From Hydractinia symbiolongicarpus (taxonomy: Eukaryota > Cnidaria > Hydrozoa > Anthoathecata > Hydractiniidae), in the NCBI RefSeq assembly GCF_029227915.1, contig NC_079887.1, positions 4,898,001-4,962,000 of the forward strand: a stretch of 64,000 nucleotides of DNA. The letters run 5' to 3'. Position 1 is the stretch's first letter. Every line of letters starts with the position of its first letter. Below, piece after piece: positions 25,201 through 38,255 of the stretch. Below the pieces are notes generated by a model. It did not search any database. It saw only the letters and a list, made by a program, of their open reading frames with translations, and was not told the origin of the DNA. A program made the position numbers and the translations under genes.

Positions 25201-27211
25201 TATACAAAGAAAGTACCCAGGGAGTAAACTCATTTCCCGAACGATTTTTTATATTATTTTTTCACCACTAAAACGCATGAGACTTGTAGTTTTCAAAAAA
25301 GTTTTCATTTTTGATGGGACGCTGAATAAAAGAAGTTTAATCGCCGGCAAACGAAAACCCTCGATTTCCCGTAAATCCCGGGCTTGGCCCGCATAGTCGA
25401 ATGTATACAAAGAAAGTACCCAGGGAGTAAACTAATTTCCCGAACGATTTTTTAAATTTTTTTTTCACCACTAAAACGCATGAGACTTGTAGTTTTTAAA
25501 AATGTTTTCATTTTTGATGAGACGCTGAATAAAAGAAGTTTAATCGCCGGCAAACGAAAACCCGCGATTTCCCGTTAATCCCGGGCTTGGCCCGCATAGT
25601 CGAATGTATACAAAGAAAGGACCCTGTGAGTAAACTCATTTCCCGAACGATTTTTTAAATTATTTTTTCACCACTAAAACGCTTGAGACTTGTAGTTTTC
25701 AGAAATGTTTACATTTTTGATGAGACGCTTAATGAAAGTGGTTTATTCGCCGGTTAACGAAGACCCCGTTATTTCCCGTAAATCCCGGGTTTGGCCCGTA
25801 TAGTCGAATGTATACAAAGAAAGTACCCTGTGAGTAAACTCATTTCCTGAACGATTTTTTAAATTATTTTTTCACCACTAAAACGCATGAAACTTGTAGT
25901 TTTCAAAAATGTTTTCATTTTTGATGAGACGCTGAATAAAAGAAGTTTAATCGCCGGCAAACGAAAACCCGCCATTTCCCGTAAACCCCGGACTCGGCCC
26001 GTATAGTCAAAAGTATACAAAGAAAGTACCCAAGGAGTAAACTCATTTCCCGAACGATTTTTATTTTATTTTTTCAGCACTAAAACGCATAAGACTTGTA
26101 GTTTTCAAAAATGTTTTCATTTTTGATGGGACGCTGAATAAAAGAAGTTTAATCGCCGGCAAACGAAAACCCTCGATTTCCCGTAAATCCCGGGCTTGGC
26201 CCGCATAGTCGAATGTATACAAAGAAAGTACCCAGGGAGTAAACTCATTTCCTGAACGATTTTTTAAATTTTTTTTTCACCACTAAAACGCATGAGACTT
26301 GTAGTTTTTGAAAATGTTTTCATTTTTGATGAGACGCTGAATAAAAGAAGTTTTATCGCTGGCAAACGAAAACCCGCGACTTCCGGTAAATCCCGGACTC
26401 GGCCCGTATAGTCAAAAGTATACAAAGAAAGTACCCAGGGAGTAAACTCATTTCCCGAACGATTTTTTAAATTATTTTTTCACCACTAAAACGCATGAGA
26501 CCTGTAGTTTTCAAAAATGTTTTCATTTTTGATGGGACGCTGAATAAAAGAAGTTTAATCGCCGGCAAACGAAAACCCGCGATTTCCAATAAATCCCGGA
26601 CTCGGCCCGTATAGTGAAAAGTATACAAAGAAAGTACCCTGTGAGTAAACTCATTTCCAAAACGATTTTTTAAAGTATCTTTTCACCACTAAAACGCATG
26701 AGACTTGTAGTTTTCACAAATGTTTTCATTTTTGATGAGATGCTGAATAAAAGAAGTTTAATCGCCGGCAAACGAAAACCCGCCATTTCCCGTAAACCCC
26801 GGACTCCGCCCGTATAGTCAAAAGTATACAAAGAAAGTACCCAGGGAGTAAACTCATTTCCCGAACGATTTTTTATATTATTTTTTCACCACTAAAACGC
26901 ATGAGACTTGTAGTTTTCAAAAAAGTTTTCATTTTTGATGGGACGCTGAATAAAAGAAGTTTAATCGCCGTCAAACGAAAACCCTCGATTTCCCGTAAAT
27001 CCCGGGCTTGGCCCGCATAGTCGAATGTATACAAAGAAAGTACCCAGGGAGTAAACTAATTTCCCGAACGATTTTTTAAATTTTTTTTTCACCACTAAAA
27101 CGCATGAGACTTGTAGTTTTTAAAATTGTTTTCATTTTTGATGAGACGCTGAATAAAAGAAGTTTAATCGCCGGCAAACGAAAACCCGCGATTTCCCGTT
27201 AATCCCGGGCT

Positions 27212-27414
27212 TGGCCCGCATAGTCGAATGTATACAAAGAAAGTACCCTGTGAGTAAACTCATTTCCAAAACGATTTTTTAAAGTATCTTTTCACCACTA
27301 AAACGCATGAGACTTGTAGTTTTCAAAAATGTTTTCATTTTTGATGAGACGCTGAATAAAAGAAGTTCAATCGCCGGCAAACGAAAACCCGCGATTTCCC
27401 GTTAATCCCGGGCT
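27212..27414 (+). repeat. Extra monomer in copy B
   Basis: In copy A a CCCGTTAATCCC tail is followed by one GGACCCTGTGAG monomer. In copy B the same tail is followed by a GTACCCTGTGAG monomer with GAAGTTCAATCGCC and a second CCCGTTAATCCC tail, and only then by the GGACCCTGTGAG monomer. The offset between copies rises by exactly 203 bp at this point. Confidence 0.82.
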
Positions 27415-28659
27415 TGGCCCGCATAGTCGAATGTATACAAAGAAAGGACCCTGTGAGTAAACTCATTTCCAAAACGATTTTTTAAAGTATCTTTTCACCA
27501 CTAAAACGCATGAGACTTGTAGTTTTCAAAAATGTTTTCATTTTTGATGAGACGCTGAATAAAAGAAGTTTAATCGCCGGCAAACGAAAACCCGCCATTT
27601 CCCGTAAACCCCGGACTCCGCCCGTATAGTCAAAAGTATACAAAGAAAGTACCCAGGGAGTAAACTCATTTCCCGAACGATTTTTTATATTATTTTTTCA
27701 CCACTAAAACGCATGAGACTTGTAGTTTTCAAAAAAGTTTTCATTTTTGATGGGACGCTGAGTAAAAGAAGTTTAATCGCCGGCAAACGAAAACCCTCGA
27801 TTTCCCGTAAATCCCGGGCTTGGCCCGCATAGTCGAATGTATACAAAGAAAGTACCCAGGGAGTAAACTAATTTCCCGAACGATTTTTTAAATTTTTTTT
27901 TCACCACTAAAACGCATGAGACTTGTAGTTTTTAAAAATGTTTTCATTTTTGATGAGACGCTGAATAAAAGAAGTTTAATCGCCGGCAAACGAGAACCCG
28001 CGATTTCCCGTAAATCCCGGGCTTGGCCCGCATAGTCGAATGTATACAAAGAAAGTACCCAGGGAGTAAACTAATTTCCCGAACGATTTTTTAATTTTTT
28101 TTTTCACCACTGAAACGCATGAGACTTGTAGTTTTTAAAAATGTTTTCATTTTTGATGAGACGCTGAATAAAAGAAGTTTAATCGCTGGCAAACGAAAAC
28201 CCGCGACTTCCCGTAAATCCCGGACTCGGCCCGTATAGTCAAAAGTATACAAAGAAAGTACCCAGGGAGTAAAAACATTTCCCGAACGATTTTTTAAATT
28301 ATTTTTTCACCACTAAAACGCATGAGACTTGTAGTTTTCAGAAATGTTTTCATTTTTGATGAGACGCTTAATGAAAGTGGTTTAATCGCCGGTAAACGAA
28401 AACCCGCGATTTCCCGTAAATCCCGGGTTTGGCCCGTATAGTCGAATGTATACAAAGAAAGTACCCTGTGAGTAAACTCATTTCCAAAACGATTTTTTAA
28501 AGTATCTTTTCACCACTAAAACGCATGAGACTTGTAGTTTTCAAAAATGTTTTCATTTTTGATGAGACGCTGAATAAAAGAAGTTCAATCGCCGGCAAAC
28601 GAAAAACCGCGATTTCCCGTAAATCCCGGACTCGGCCCGTATAGTCGAATGTATACAAA

Positions 28660-28670
28660 GAAAGTAAACT
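28660..28670 (+). other. 11-bp deletion in a monomer, flanked by AGTA
   Basis: The usual AAAGTACCCAGGGAGTAAAC reads AAAGTAAAC here. The lost 11 bases lie between two AGTA copies, one of which is removed. The allelic site in copy A (about 16280) is intact, so the loss came after the segmental duplication. Confidence 0.9.
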
Positions 28671-31600
28671 CATTTCCCGAACGATTTTTTATATTATTTT
28701 TTCACCACTAAAACGCATGAGACTTGTAGTTTTCAAAAATGTTTTCATTTTTGATGGGACCCTGAATAAAAGAAGTTTAATCGCCGGCAAACGAAAACCC
28801 GCGACTTCCCGTAAATCCCGGACTGGGCCCGTATAGTCAAAAGTATACAAAGAAAGTACCCAGGGAGTAAACTCATTTCCCGAACGATTTATTAAATTAT
28901 TTTTTCACCACTAAAACGCATGAGACTTGTAGTTTTCAGAAATGTTTTCATTTTTGATGAGACGCTTAATGAAAGTGGTTTATTCGCCGGTAAACGAAGA
29001 CCCCGTGATTTCCCGTAAATCCCGGGTTTGGCCCGTATAGTCGAATGTATACAAAGAAAGTACCCTGTGAGTAAACTCATTTCCAAACCGATTTTCTAAA
29101 GTATCTTTTCACCACTAAAACGCAGGAGACTTGTAGTTTTCAAAAATGTTTTCATTTTTGATGAGACGCTTAATGAAAGAGGTTTAATCGCCGGCAAACA
29201 AAAACCCGCGATTTCCCGTAAATCCCGGGCTTGGCCCGCATAGTCGAATGTATACAAAGAAAGGACCCAGGGAGTAAACTAATTTCCCGAACGATTTTTT
29301 AAATTTTTTTTCACCACTAAAACGCATGAGACTTGTAGTTTTTAAAAATGTTTTCATTTTTGATGACACCCTGAATAAAAGAAGTTTAATCGCCAGCAAA
29401 CGAAAACCCGCGATTTCCCGTAAATCCCGGGCTTGGCCCGCATAGTCGAATGTATACAAAGAAAGTACCCAGGGAGTAAACTAATTTCCCGAACGATTTT
29501 TTAAATTTTTTTTTCACCACTGAAACGCATGAGACTTGTAGTTTTTAAAAATGTTTTCATTTTTGATGAGACGCTGAATAAAAGAAGTTTAATCGCTGGC
29601 AAACGAAAACCCGCGACTTCCCGTAAATCCCGGACTCGGCCCGTATAGTCAAAAGTATACAAAGAAAGTACCCAGGGAGTAAAATCATTTCCCGAACGAT
29701 TTTTTAAATTATTTTTTCACCACTAAAACGCATGAGACTTGTAGTTTTCAGAAATGTTTTCATTTTTGATGAGAGGCTTAATGAAAGTGGTTTAATCGCC
29801 GGTAAACGAAAACCCGCGATTTCCCGTAAATCCCGGGTTTGGCCCGTATAGTCGAAGGTATACAAAGAAAGTACCCTGTGAGTAAACTCATTTCCAAAAC
29901 GATTTTTTAAAGTATCTTTTCACCACTAAAACGCATGAGACTTGTAGTTTTCAAAAATGTTTTCATTTTTGATGAGACGCTGAATAAAAGAAGTTTAATC
30001 GCCGGCAAACGAAAAACCGCGATTTCCCGTAAATCCCGGACTCGGCCCGTATAGTCGAATGTATACAAAGAAAGTACCCAGGGAGTAAACTCATTTCCCG
30101 AACGATTTTTTATATTATTTTTTCACCACTAAAACGCATGAGACTTGTAGTTTTCAAAAATGTTTTCATTTTTGATGGGACCCTGAATAAAAGAAGTTTA
30201 ATCGCCGGCAAACGAAAACCCGCGACTTCCCGTAAATCCAGGACTGGGCCCGTATAGTCAAAAGTATACAAAGAAAGTACCCAGGGAGTAAACTCATTTC
30301 CCGAACGATTTATTAAATTATTTTTTCACCACTAAAACGCATGAGACTTGTAGTTTTCAGAAATGTTTTCATTTTTGATGAGACGCTTAATGAAAGTGGT
30401 TTATTCGCCGGTAAACGAAGACCCCGTGATTTCCCGTAAATCCCTTGTTTGGCCCGTATAGTCGAATGTATACAAAGAAAGTACCCTGTGAGTAAACTCA
30501 TTTCCAAACCGATTTTTTAAAGTATCTTTTCACCACTAAAACGCATGAGACTTGTAGTTTTCAAAAATGTTTTCATTTTTGATGAGACGCTAAATGAAAG
30601 AGGTTTAATCGCCGGCAAACAAAAACCCGCGATTTCCCGTAAATCCCGGGCTTGGCCCGCATAGTTGAATGTATACAAAGAAAGGACCCAGGGAGTAAAC
30701 TAATTTCCCGAACGATTTTTTAAATTATTTTTTCACCACTAAAACGCATGAGACTTGTAGTTTTTAAAAATGTTTTCATTTTTGATGAGACGCTGAACAA
30801 AAGAAGTTTAATCGCCGGCAAACGAAAACCCGCGACTTCCCGTAAATCCCGGACTCGGCCCGGATAGTCAAAAGTATACAAAGAAAGTACCCAGGGAGTT
30901 AACTCATTTCCCGAACGAATTTTTAAATTATTTTTTCACCACTAAAACGCATGAGACTTGTAGTTTTCAGAAATGTTTTCATTTTTGATGAGACGCTTAA
31001 TGAAAGTGGTTTAATTGCCGGTAAACGAAAACCCGCGATTTCCCGTAAATCCCGGGTTTGGCCCGTATTGTCGAATGTATACAAAGAAAGTACCCTGTGA
31101 GTAAACTCATTTCCAAAACGATTTTTTAAAGTATCTTTTTACCACTAAAACGCATGAGACTTGTAGTTTTCAAAAATGTTTTCATTTTTGATGAGACGCT
31201 GAATAAAAGAAGTTTAATCGCCGGCAAACGAAAACCCGCCATTTCCCGTAAACCCCGGACTCGGCCCGTATAGTCAAAAGTATACAAAGAAAGCACCCAG
31301 GAAGTAAACTCATTTCCCGAACGATTTTTTATATTATTTTTTCACCACTAAAACGCATGAGACTTGTAGTTTTCAAAAATGTTTTCATTTTTGATGGGAC
31401 GCTGAATAAAAGAAGTTTAATCGCCGGCAAACGAAAACCCGCGATTTCCCGTAAATCCCGGACTCGGCCCGTATAGTGAAAAGTATACAAAGAAAGTACC
31501 CAGGGAGTAAACTTATTTCCGAACGATTTTTTAAATTATTTTTTCACCACTAAAACGCATGAGACTTGTAGTTTTCAAAAATATTTTCATTTTTGATGAG

Positions 31601-31809
31601 ATGCTTAATGAAAGAGGTTTAATCGACGGCAAACGAAAACCCGCAATTTCCTGAAAATCCCGGGTTTGGCCCGTATAGTCGAATGTATACAAAGAAAGTA
31701 CCCGGTAAGTAAACTCATTTCCAAAACGATTTTTTAAAGTATCTTTTCACCACTAAAACGCATGAGACTTGTAGTTTTCAAAAATGTTTTCATTTTTGAT
31801 GAGACGCTG

Positions 31810-33600
31810 AATAAAAGCAGTTTAATCGCCGGCAAACGAAAACCCGCCATTTCCCGTAAACCCCGGACTCGGCCCGTATAGTCAAAAGTATACAAGGAAA
31901 GTACCCAGGGAGTAAACTCATTTCCCGAACGATTTTTTATATTATTTTTTCACCACTAAAACGCATGAGACTTGTAGTTTTCAAAAATGTTTTCATTTTT
32001 GATGGGACGCTGAATAAAAGAAGTTTAATCGCCGGCAAACGAAAACCCGCGATTTCCCGTAAATCCCGGACTCGGCCCGTATAGTCAAAAGTATACAAAG
32101 AAAGTACCCAGGGAGTAAACTCATTTCCCGAACGATTTTTTAAATTATTTTTTCACCAATGAAAGGCATGAGACTTGTAGTTTTCAAAAATGTTTTCATT
32201 TTTGATGAGACGCTTAATAAAAGAGGTTTAATCGCCGGCAAACGAAAACCCGCGATTTCCCGTTAATCCCGAGCTTGGCCCGTATAGTCGAATGTATACA
32301 AAGAAAGTACCCAGGGAGTAAACTTATTTCCCGAACGATTTTTTAAATTATTTTTTCACCACTAAAACGCATGAGACTTGTAGTTTTCAAAAATGTTTTC
32401 ATTTTTGATGAGACGCTTAATGAAAGAGGTTTAATCGACGGCAAACGAAAACCCGCGATTTCCCGTAAATCCCGGGCTTGGCCCGCGTAGTCGAATGTAT
32501 ACAAAGAAAGTACCCATGGAGTAAACAAATTTCCCGAACGATTTTTTAAATTTTTTTTTCACCACTAAAACGCATGAGACTTGTAGTTTTTAAAAATGTT
32601 TTCATTTTTGATGAGACGCTGAATAAAAGAAGTTTAATCGCCGGCAAACGAAAACCCGCGACTTCCCGTAAATCCCGGACTCGGCCCGTATAGTCAAAAG
32701 TATAAAAAGAAAGTACCCAGGGAGTAAACTCATTTCCCGAACGATTTTTTAAATTATTTTTTCACCACTAAAACGCATGAGACTTGTAGTTTTCAGAAAT
32801 GTTTTCATTTTTGATGGGACGCTGAATAAAAGAAGTTTAATCGCCGGCAAACGAAAACCCGCGATTTCCCGTAAATCCCGGGCTTGGCCCGTAGAGTCGA
32901 ATGTATACAAAGAAAGTACCCTGTGAGTAAACTCATTTCCAGAACGATTTTTTAAATTATTTTTTCACCACTAAAACGCATGAGACTTGTAGTTTTTAAA
33001 AATGTTTTCATTTTTGATGAGACGCTGAATAAAAGAAGTTTAATCGCCGGCAAACGAAAACCCGCGACTTCCCGTAAATCCCGGACTCGGCCCGTATAGT
33101 CAAAAGTATAAAAAGAAAGTACCCAGGGAGTAAACTCATTTCCCGAACGATTTTTTAAAGTATCTTTTCACCACTAAAACGCATGACACGTGTAGTTTTC
33201 AAAAATGGTTTTATTTTTGATGAGACGCTTAATAAAAGAGGTTTAATCGCCGGCAAACGAAAACCCGCGATTTCCCGTTAATCCCGAGCTTGGCCCGTAT
33301 AGTCGAATGTATACAAAGAAAGTACCCAGGGAGTAAGCTCATTTCCCGAACGATTTTTTAAATTTTTTTTTCACCACTAAAACGCATGAGACTTGTAGTT
33401 TTCAAAAATGTTTTCATTTTTGATGACACGCTTAATAAAAGAGGTTTAATCGCCGGCAAACGAAAACCCGCGATTTCCCGTAAATCCCGGGCTTGGCCCG
33501 TAGAGTCGAATGTATACAAAGAAAGTACCCTGTGAGTAAACTCATTTCCAAAACGATTTTTTAAATTATTTTTTCACCACTAAAACGCATAAGACTTGTA
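31810..33600 (+). repeat. Irregular monomers at the left/right transition
   Basis: About nine monomers show no long unit within themselves. They mix left-half types (GACTTCCCG tails, CAGAAATG) with types common further right (GTAGAGTCG headers with ACCCTGTGAG and CCAGAACG, GACACGCTT, CGCATGACACGTGTAG at about 33181). The 33.0-33.6 kb part is repeated near 35.4-36.2 kb with monomer gain (offset 2435 bp at the GTATAAAAAG header, 2638 bp at CGCATGACACG). Confidence 0.72.
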
Positions 33601-36600
33601 GTTTTCAAAAATGTTTTCATTTTTGATGGGACGCTGAATAAAAGAAGTTTAATCGCCGGCAAACGAAAACCCGCGATTTCCCGTAAACCCCGGACTCGGC
33701 CCGTATAGTCAAAAGTATACAAAGAAAGTACCCAAGGAGTAAACTCATTTCCCGAACGATTTTTTAAATTATTTTTTCACCACTAAAAGGCATGAGACTT
33801 GTAGTTTTCAAAAATGGTTTCATTTTTGATGAGACTCTTAATAAAAGAGGTTTAATCGCCGGCAAACAAAAACCCGCGATTTTCCGTAAATCCCGGGCTT
33901 GACCCGTAGAGTCAAAAGTATACAAAGAAAGTACCCAGGGAGTAAACTCATTTCCCGAACGATTTTTTATATTATTTTTTCACCACTAAAACGCATGAGA
34001 CTTGTAGTTTTCAAAAATAGTTTCATTTTTGATGAGACGCTTAATAAAAGAGGTTTAATCGCCGGCAAACGAAAACCCGCGATTTCTCGTTAATCCCGAG
34101 CTTGGCCCGTATAGTCGAATGTATACAAAGAAAGTACCCAGGAAGTAAACTCATTTCCCGAACGATTTTTGAAATTTTTTTTTCACCACTAAAACGCATG
34201 AGACTTGTAGTTTTCAAAAATGTTTTCATTTTTGATGACACGCTTAATGAAAGAGGTTTACTCGCCGGCAAACGAAAACCCGCGATTTCCCGTAAATCCC
34301 GGGCTTGGCCCGTAGAGTCGAATGTATACAAAGAAAGTACCCTGTGAGTAAACTCATTTCCAGAACGATTTTTTAAATTATTTTTTCACCACTAAAACGC
34401 ATAAGACTTGTAGGTTTCAAAAAAATTTTCATTTTTGATCAGACGCTGAATAAAAGAAGTTTAATCGCCGGCAAACGATAACTCGCGATTTCCCGTGAAT
34501 CCCGGGCTTGGCCGGTATAGTTAAAAGTATACAAAGAAAGTACCCAGGGAGTAAACTCATTTCCTGAACGATTTTTTAAATTATTTTTTCACCACTAAAA
34601 CGCATGAGACTTGTAGTTTTCAAAAATGTTTTCATTTTTGATGAGACGCTGAATAAAAGAAGTTTAATCGCCGGCAAACGAAAACCCGCCATTTCCCGTA
34701 AACCCCGGACTCGGCCCGTATAGTCAAAAGTATGCAAAGAAAGTACCCAAGGAGTAAAGTCATTTCCCGAACGATTTTTTATATTATTTTTTCACCACTA
34801 AAAGGCATGAGACTTGTAGTTTTCAAAAATGGTTTTATTTTTGATGAGACTCTTAATAAAAGAGGTTTAATCGCCGGCAAACGAAAACCCGCGATTTCCC
34901 GTAAATCCCGGGCTTGGCCCGTAGAGTCGAATGTATACAAAGAAAGTACCCTGTGAGTAAACTTTTTTCCAGAACGATTTTTAAATTATTTTTTCACCAC
35001 TAAAACGCATAAGACTTGTAGGTTTTAAAAATGTTTTTATTTTTGATCAGACGCTGAATAAAAGAAGTTTAATCGCCGGCAAACGAAAACTCGCGATTTC
35101 CCGTAAATCCCGGGCTTGGCCGGTATAGTCAAAAGTATACAAAGAAAGTACCCAGGGAGTAAACTCATTTCCTAAACGATTTTTTAAATTATTTTTTCAC
35201 CACTAAAACGCATGAGACTTGTAGTTTTCAAAAATGTTTTCATTTTTGATGACACGCTTAATGAAAGAGGTTTAATCGCCGGCAAACGAAAACCCGCGAT
35301 TTCCCGTAAATCCCGGGCTTGGCCCGTAGAGTCGAATGTATACAAAGAAAGTACCCTGTGAGTAAACTCATTTCCAGAACGATTTTTTAAATTATTTTTT
35401 CACCACTAAAACGCATGAGACTTGTAGTTTTTAAAAATGTTTTCATTTTTGATGAGACGCTGAATAAAAGAAGTTTAATCGCCGGCAAACGAAAACCCGC
35501 GACTTCCCGTAAATCCCGGACTCGGCCCGTATAGTCAAAAGTATAAAAAGAAAGTACCCAGGGAGTAAACTCATTTCCCGAACGATTTTTTAAATTATTT
35601 TTTCACCACTAAAACGCATAAGACTTGTAGTTTTCAGAAATGTTTTCATTTTTGATGGGACGCTGAATAAAAGAAGTTTAATCGCCGGCAAACGAAAACC
35701 CGCGATTTCCCGTAAATCCCGGACTCGGCCCGTATAGTCAAAAGTATACAAAGAAAGTACCCACGGAGTAAACTCATTTCCCGAACGATTTTTTAAAGTA
35801 TCTTTTCACCACTAAAACGCATGACACGTGTAGTTTTCAAAAATGGTTTTATTTTTGATGAGACGCTTAATAAAAGAGGTTTAATCGCCGGGAAACGAAA
35901 ACCCGCGATTTCCCGTTAATCCCGAGCTTGGCCCGTATAGTCGAATGTATACAAAGAAAGTACCCAGGGAGTAAGCTCATTTCCCGAACGATTTTTTAAA
36001 TTTTTTTTTCACCACTAAAACGCATGAGACTTGTAGTTTTCAAAAATGTTTTCATTTTTGATGACACGCTTAATAAAAGAGGTTTAATCGCCGGCAAACG
36101 AAAACCCGCGATTTCCCGTAAATCCCGGGCTTGGCCCGTAGAGTCGAATGTATACAAAGAAAGTACCCTGTGAGTAAACTCATTTCCAAAACGATTTTTT
36201 AAATTATTTTTTCACCACTAAAACGCATAAGACTTGTAGGTTTCAAAAAGGTTTTCATTTTTGATCAGACGCTGAATAAAAGAAGTTTAATCGCCGGCAA
36301 ACGAAAACTCGCGATTTCCCGTAAATCCCGGGCTTGGCCGGTATAGTCAAAAGTATACAAAGAAAGTACCCAGGGAGTAAACTCATTTCCTGAACGATTT
36401 TTTAAATTATTTTTTCAGCACTAAAACGCATGAGACTTGTAGTTTTCAAAAATGTTTTCATTTTTGATGGGACGCTGAATAAAAGAAGTTTAATCGCCGG
36501 CAAACGAAAACCCGCGATTTCCCGTAAACCCCGGACTCGGCCCGTATAGTCAAAAGTTTACAAAGAAAGTACCCAAGGAGTAAACTCATTTCCCGAACGA

Positions 36601-38255
36601 TTTTTTAAATTATTTTTTCACCAATAAAAGGCATGAGACTTGTAGTTTTCAAAAATGGTTTCATTTTTGATGAGACTCTTAATAAAAGAGGTTTAATCGC
36701 CGGCAAACAAAAACCCGCGATTTTCCGTAAATCCCGGGCTTGACCCGTAGAGTCAAAAGTATACAAAGAAAGTACCCAGGGAGTAAACTCATTTCCCGAA
36801 CGATTTTTTATATTATTTTTTCACCACTAAAACGCATGAGACTTGTAGTTTTCAAAAATGGTTTCATTTTTGATGAGACGCTTAATAAAAGAGGTTTAAT
36901 CGCCGGCAAACGAAAACCCGCGATTTCTCGTTAATCCCGAGCTTGGCCCGTATAGTCGAATGTATACAAAGAAAGTACCCAGGAAGTAAACTCATTTCCC
37001 GAACGATTTTTGAAATTTTTTTTTCACCACTAAAACGCATGAGACTTGTAGTTTTCAAAAATGTTTTCATTTTTGATCACACGCTTAATGAAAGAGGTTT
37101 ACTCGCCGGCAAACGAAAACCCGCGATTTCCCGTAAATCCCGGGCTTGGCCCGTAGAGTCGAATGTATACAAAGAAAGTACCCTGTGAGTAAACTCATTT
37201 CCAGAACGATTTTTTAAATTATTTTTTCACCACTAAAACGCATAAGACTTGTAGGTTTCAAAAAAATTTTCATTTTTGATCAGACGTTGAATAAAAGAAG
37301 TTTAATCGCCGGCAAACGATAACTCGCGATTTCCCGTGAATCCCGGGCTTGGCCGGTATAGTTAAAAGTATACAAAGAAAGTACCCAGGGAGTAAACTCA
37401 TTTCCTGAACGATTTTTTAAATTATTTTTTCACCACTAAAACGCATGAGACTTGTAGTTTTCAAAAATGTTTTCATTTTTGATGAGACGCTGAATAAAAG
37501 AAGTTTAATCGCCGGCAAACGAAAACCCGCCATTTCCCGTAAACCCCGGACTCGGCCCGTATAGTCAAAAGTATGCAAAGAAAGTACCCAAGGAGTAAAG
37601 TCATTTCCCGAACGATTTTTTATATTATTTTTTCACCACTAAAAGGCATGAGACTTGTAGTTTTCAAAAATGGTTTTATTTTTGATGAGACTCTTAATAA
37701 AAGAGGTTTAATCGCCGGCAAACGAAAACCCGCGATTTCCCGTAAATCCCGGGCTTGGCCCGTATAGTGAAAAGTATACAAAGAAAGTACCCAGGGAGTA
37801 AACTTTTTTCCAGAACGATTTTTAAATTATTTTTTCACCACTAAAACGCATAAGACTTGTAGGTTTTAAAAATGTTTTTATTTTTGATCAGACGCTGAAT
37901 AAAAGAAGTTTAATCGCCGGCAAACGAAAACTCGCGATTTCCCGTAAATCCCGGGCTTGGCCGGTATAGTCAAAAGTATACAAAGAAAGTACCCAGGGAG
38001 TAAACTCATTTCCTAAACGATTTTTTAAATTATTTTTTCACCACTAAAACGCATGAGACTTGTAGTTTTCAAAAATGTTTTCATTTTTGATGACACGCTT
38101 AATGAAAGAGGTTTAATCGCCGGCAAACGAAAACCCGCGATTTTCCGTAAATCCCGGGCTTGGCCCGTAGAGTAAAATGTATACAAAGAAAGTACCCTGT
38201 GAGTAAACTCATTTCCATAACGATTTTTTAAATTATTTTTTCACCACTAAAACGC
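33600..38255 (+). repeat. 14-mer HOR, partial pair (2841-bp offset)
   Basis: 33600-35415 matches 36441-38255 at 2841 bp (14 x 203 minus 1). Shared markers include the GCTTGACCCGTAGAG header (33896 and 36737), TTTCTCGTTAATCCC, CGATTTTTGAAATTT, GTTTACTCGCC, AACGATAACTCGCG, GTATGCAAAG (34732 and 37573) and ACTTTTTTCC (34961 and 37802). The missing base is a shortened T tract (CGATTTTTAAATT near 34976). The piece between, 35415-36440, relates to 33.0-33.6 kb and to 60.3-61.2 kb. Confidence 0.85.

Larger units (their letters stand above)
24880..31810 (+). repeat. Segmental duplication, copy B (~6.9 kb)
   Basis: This is the second copy of 12.70-19.44 kb. It is 192 bp longer, which is exactly one extra 203-bp monomer (at about 27.21-27.41 kb) minus an 11-bp deletion at 28665. 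Scattered single-base differences (for example AGTTTAATCGCCGTCAAACG near 26969 and TTAAAATTG near 27121) separate the copies. It matches copy A through the CGTATTGTCG header, the AAAATATTTTC variant and the ACCCGGTAAG variant, and then diverges. Confidence 0.87.

Noticed and set aside
24880-31810. Copy B as a simple assembly duplication of copy A
   Set aside because: The copies differ by a monomer insertion, an 11-bp deletion and scattered substitutions, and have different flanks, so a mechanical duplication is unlikely. Raw reads would still be needed for proof.
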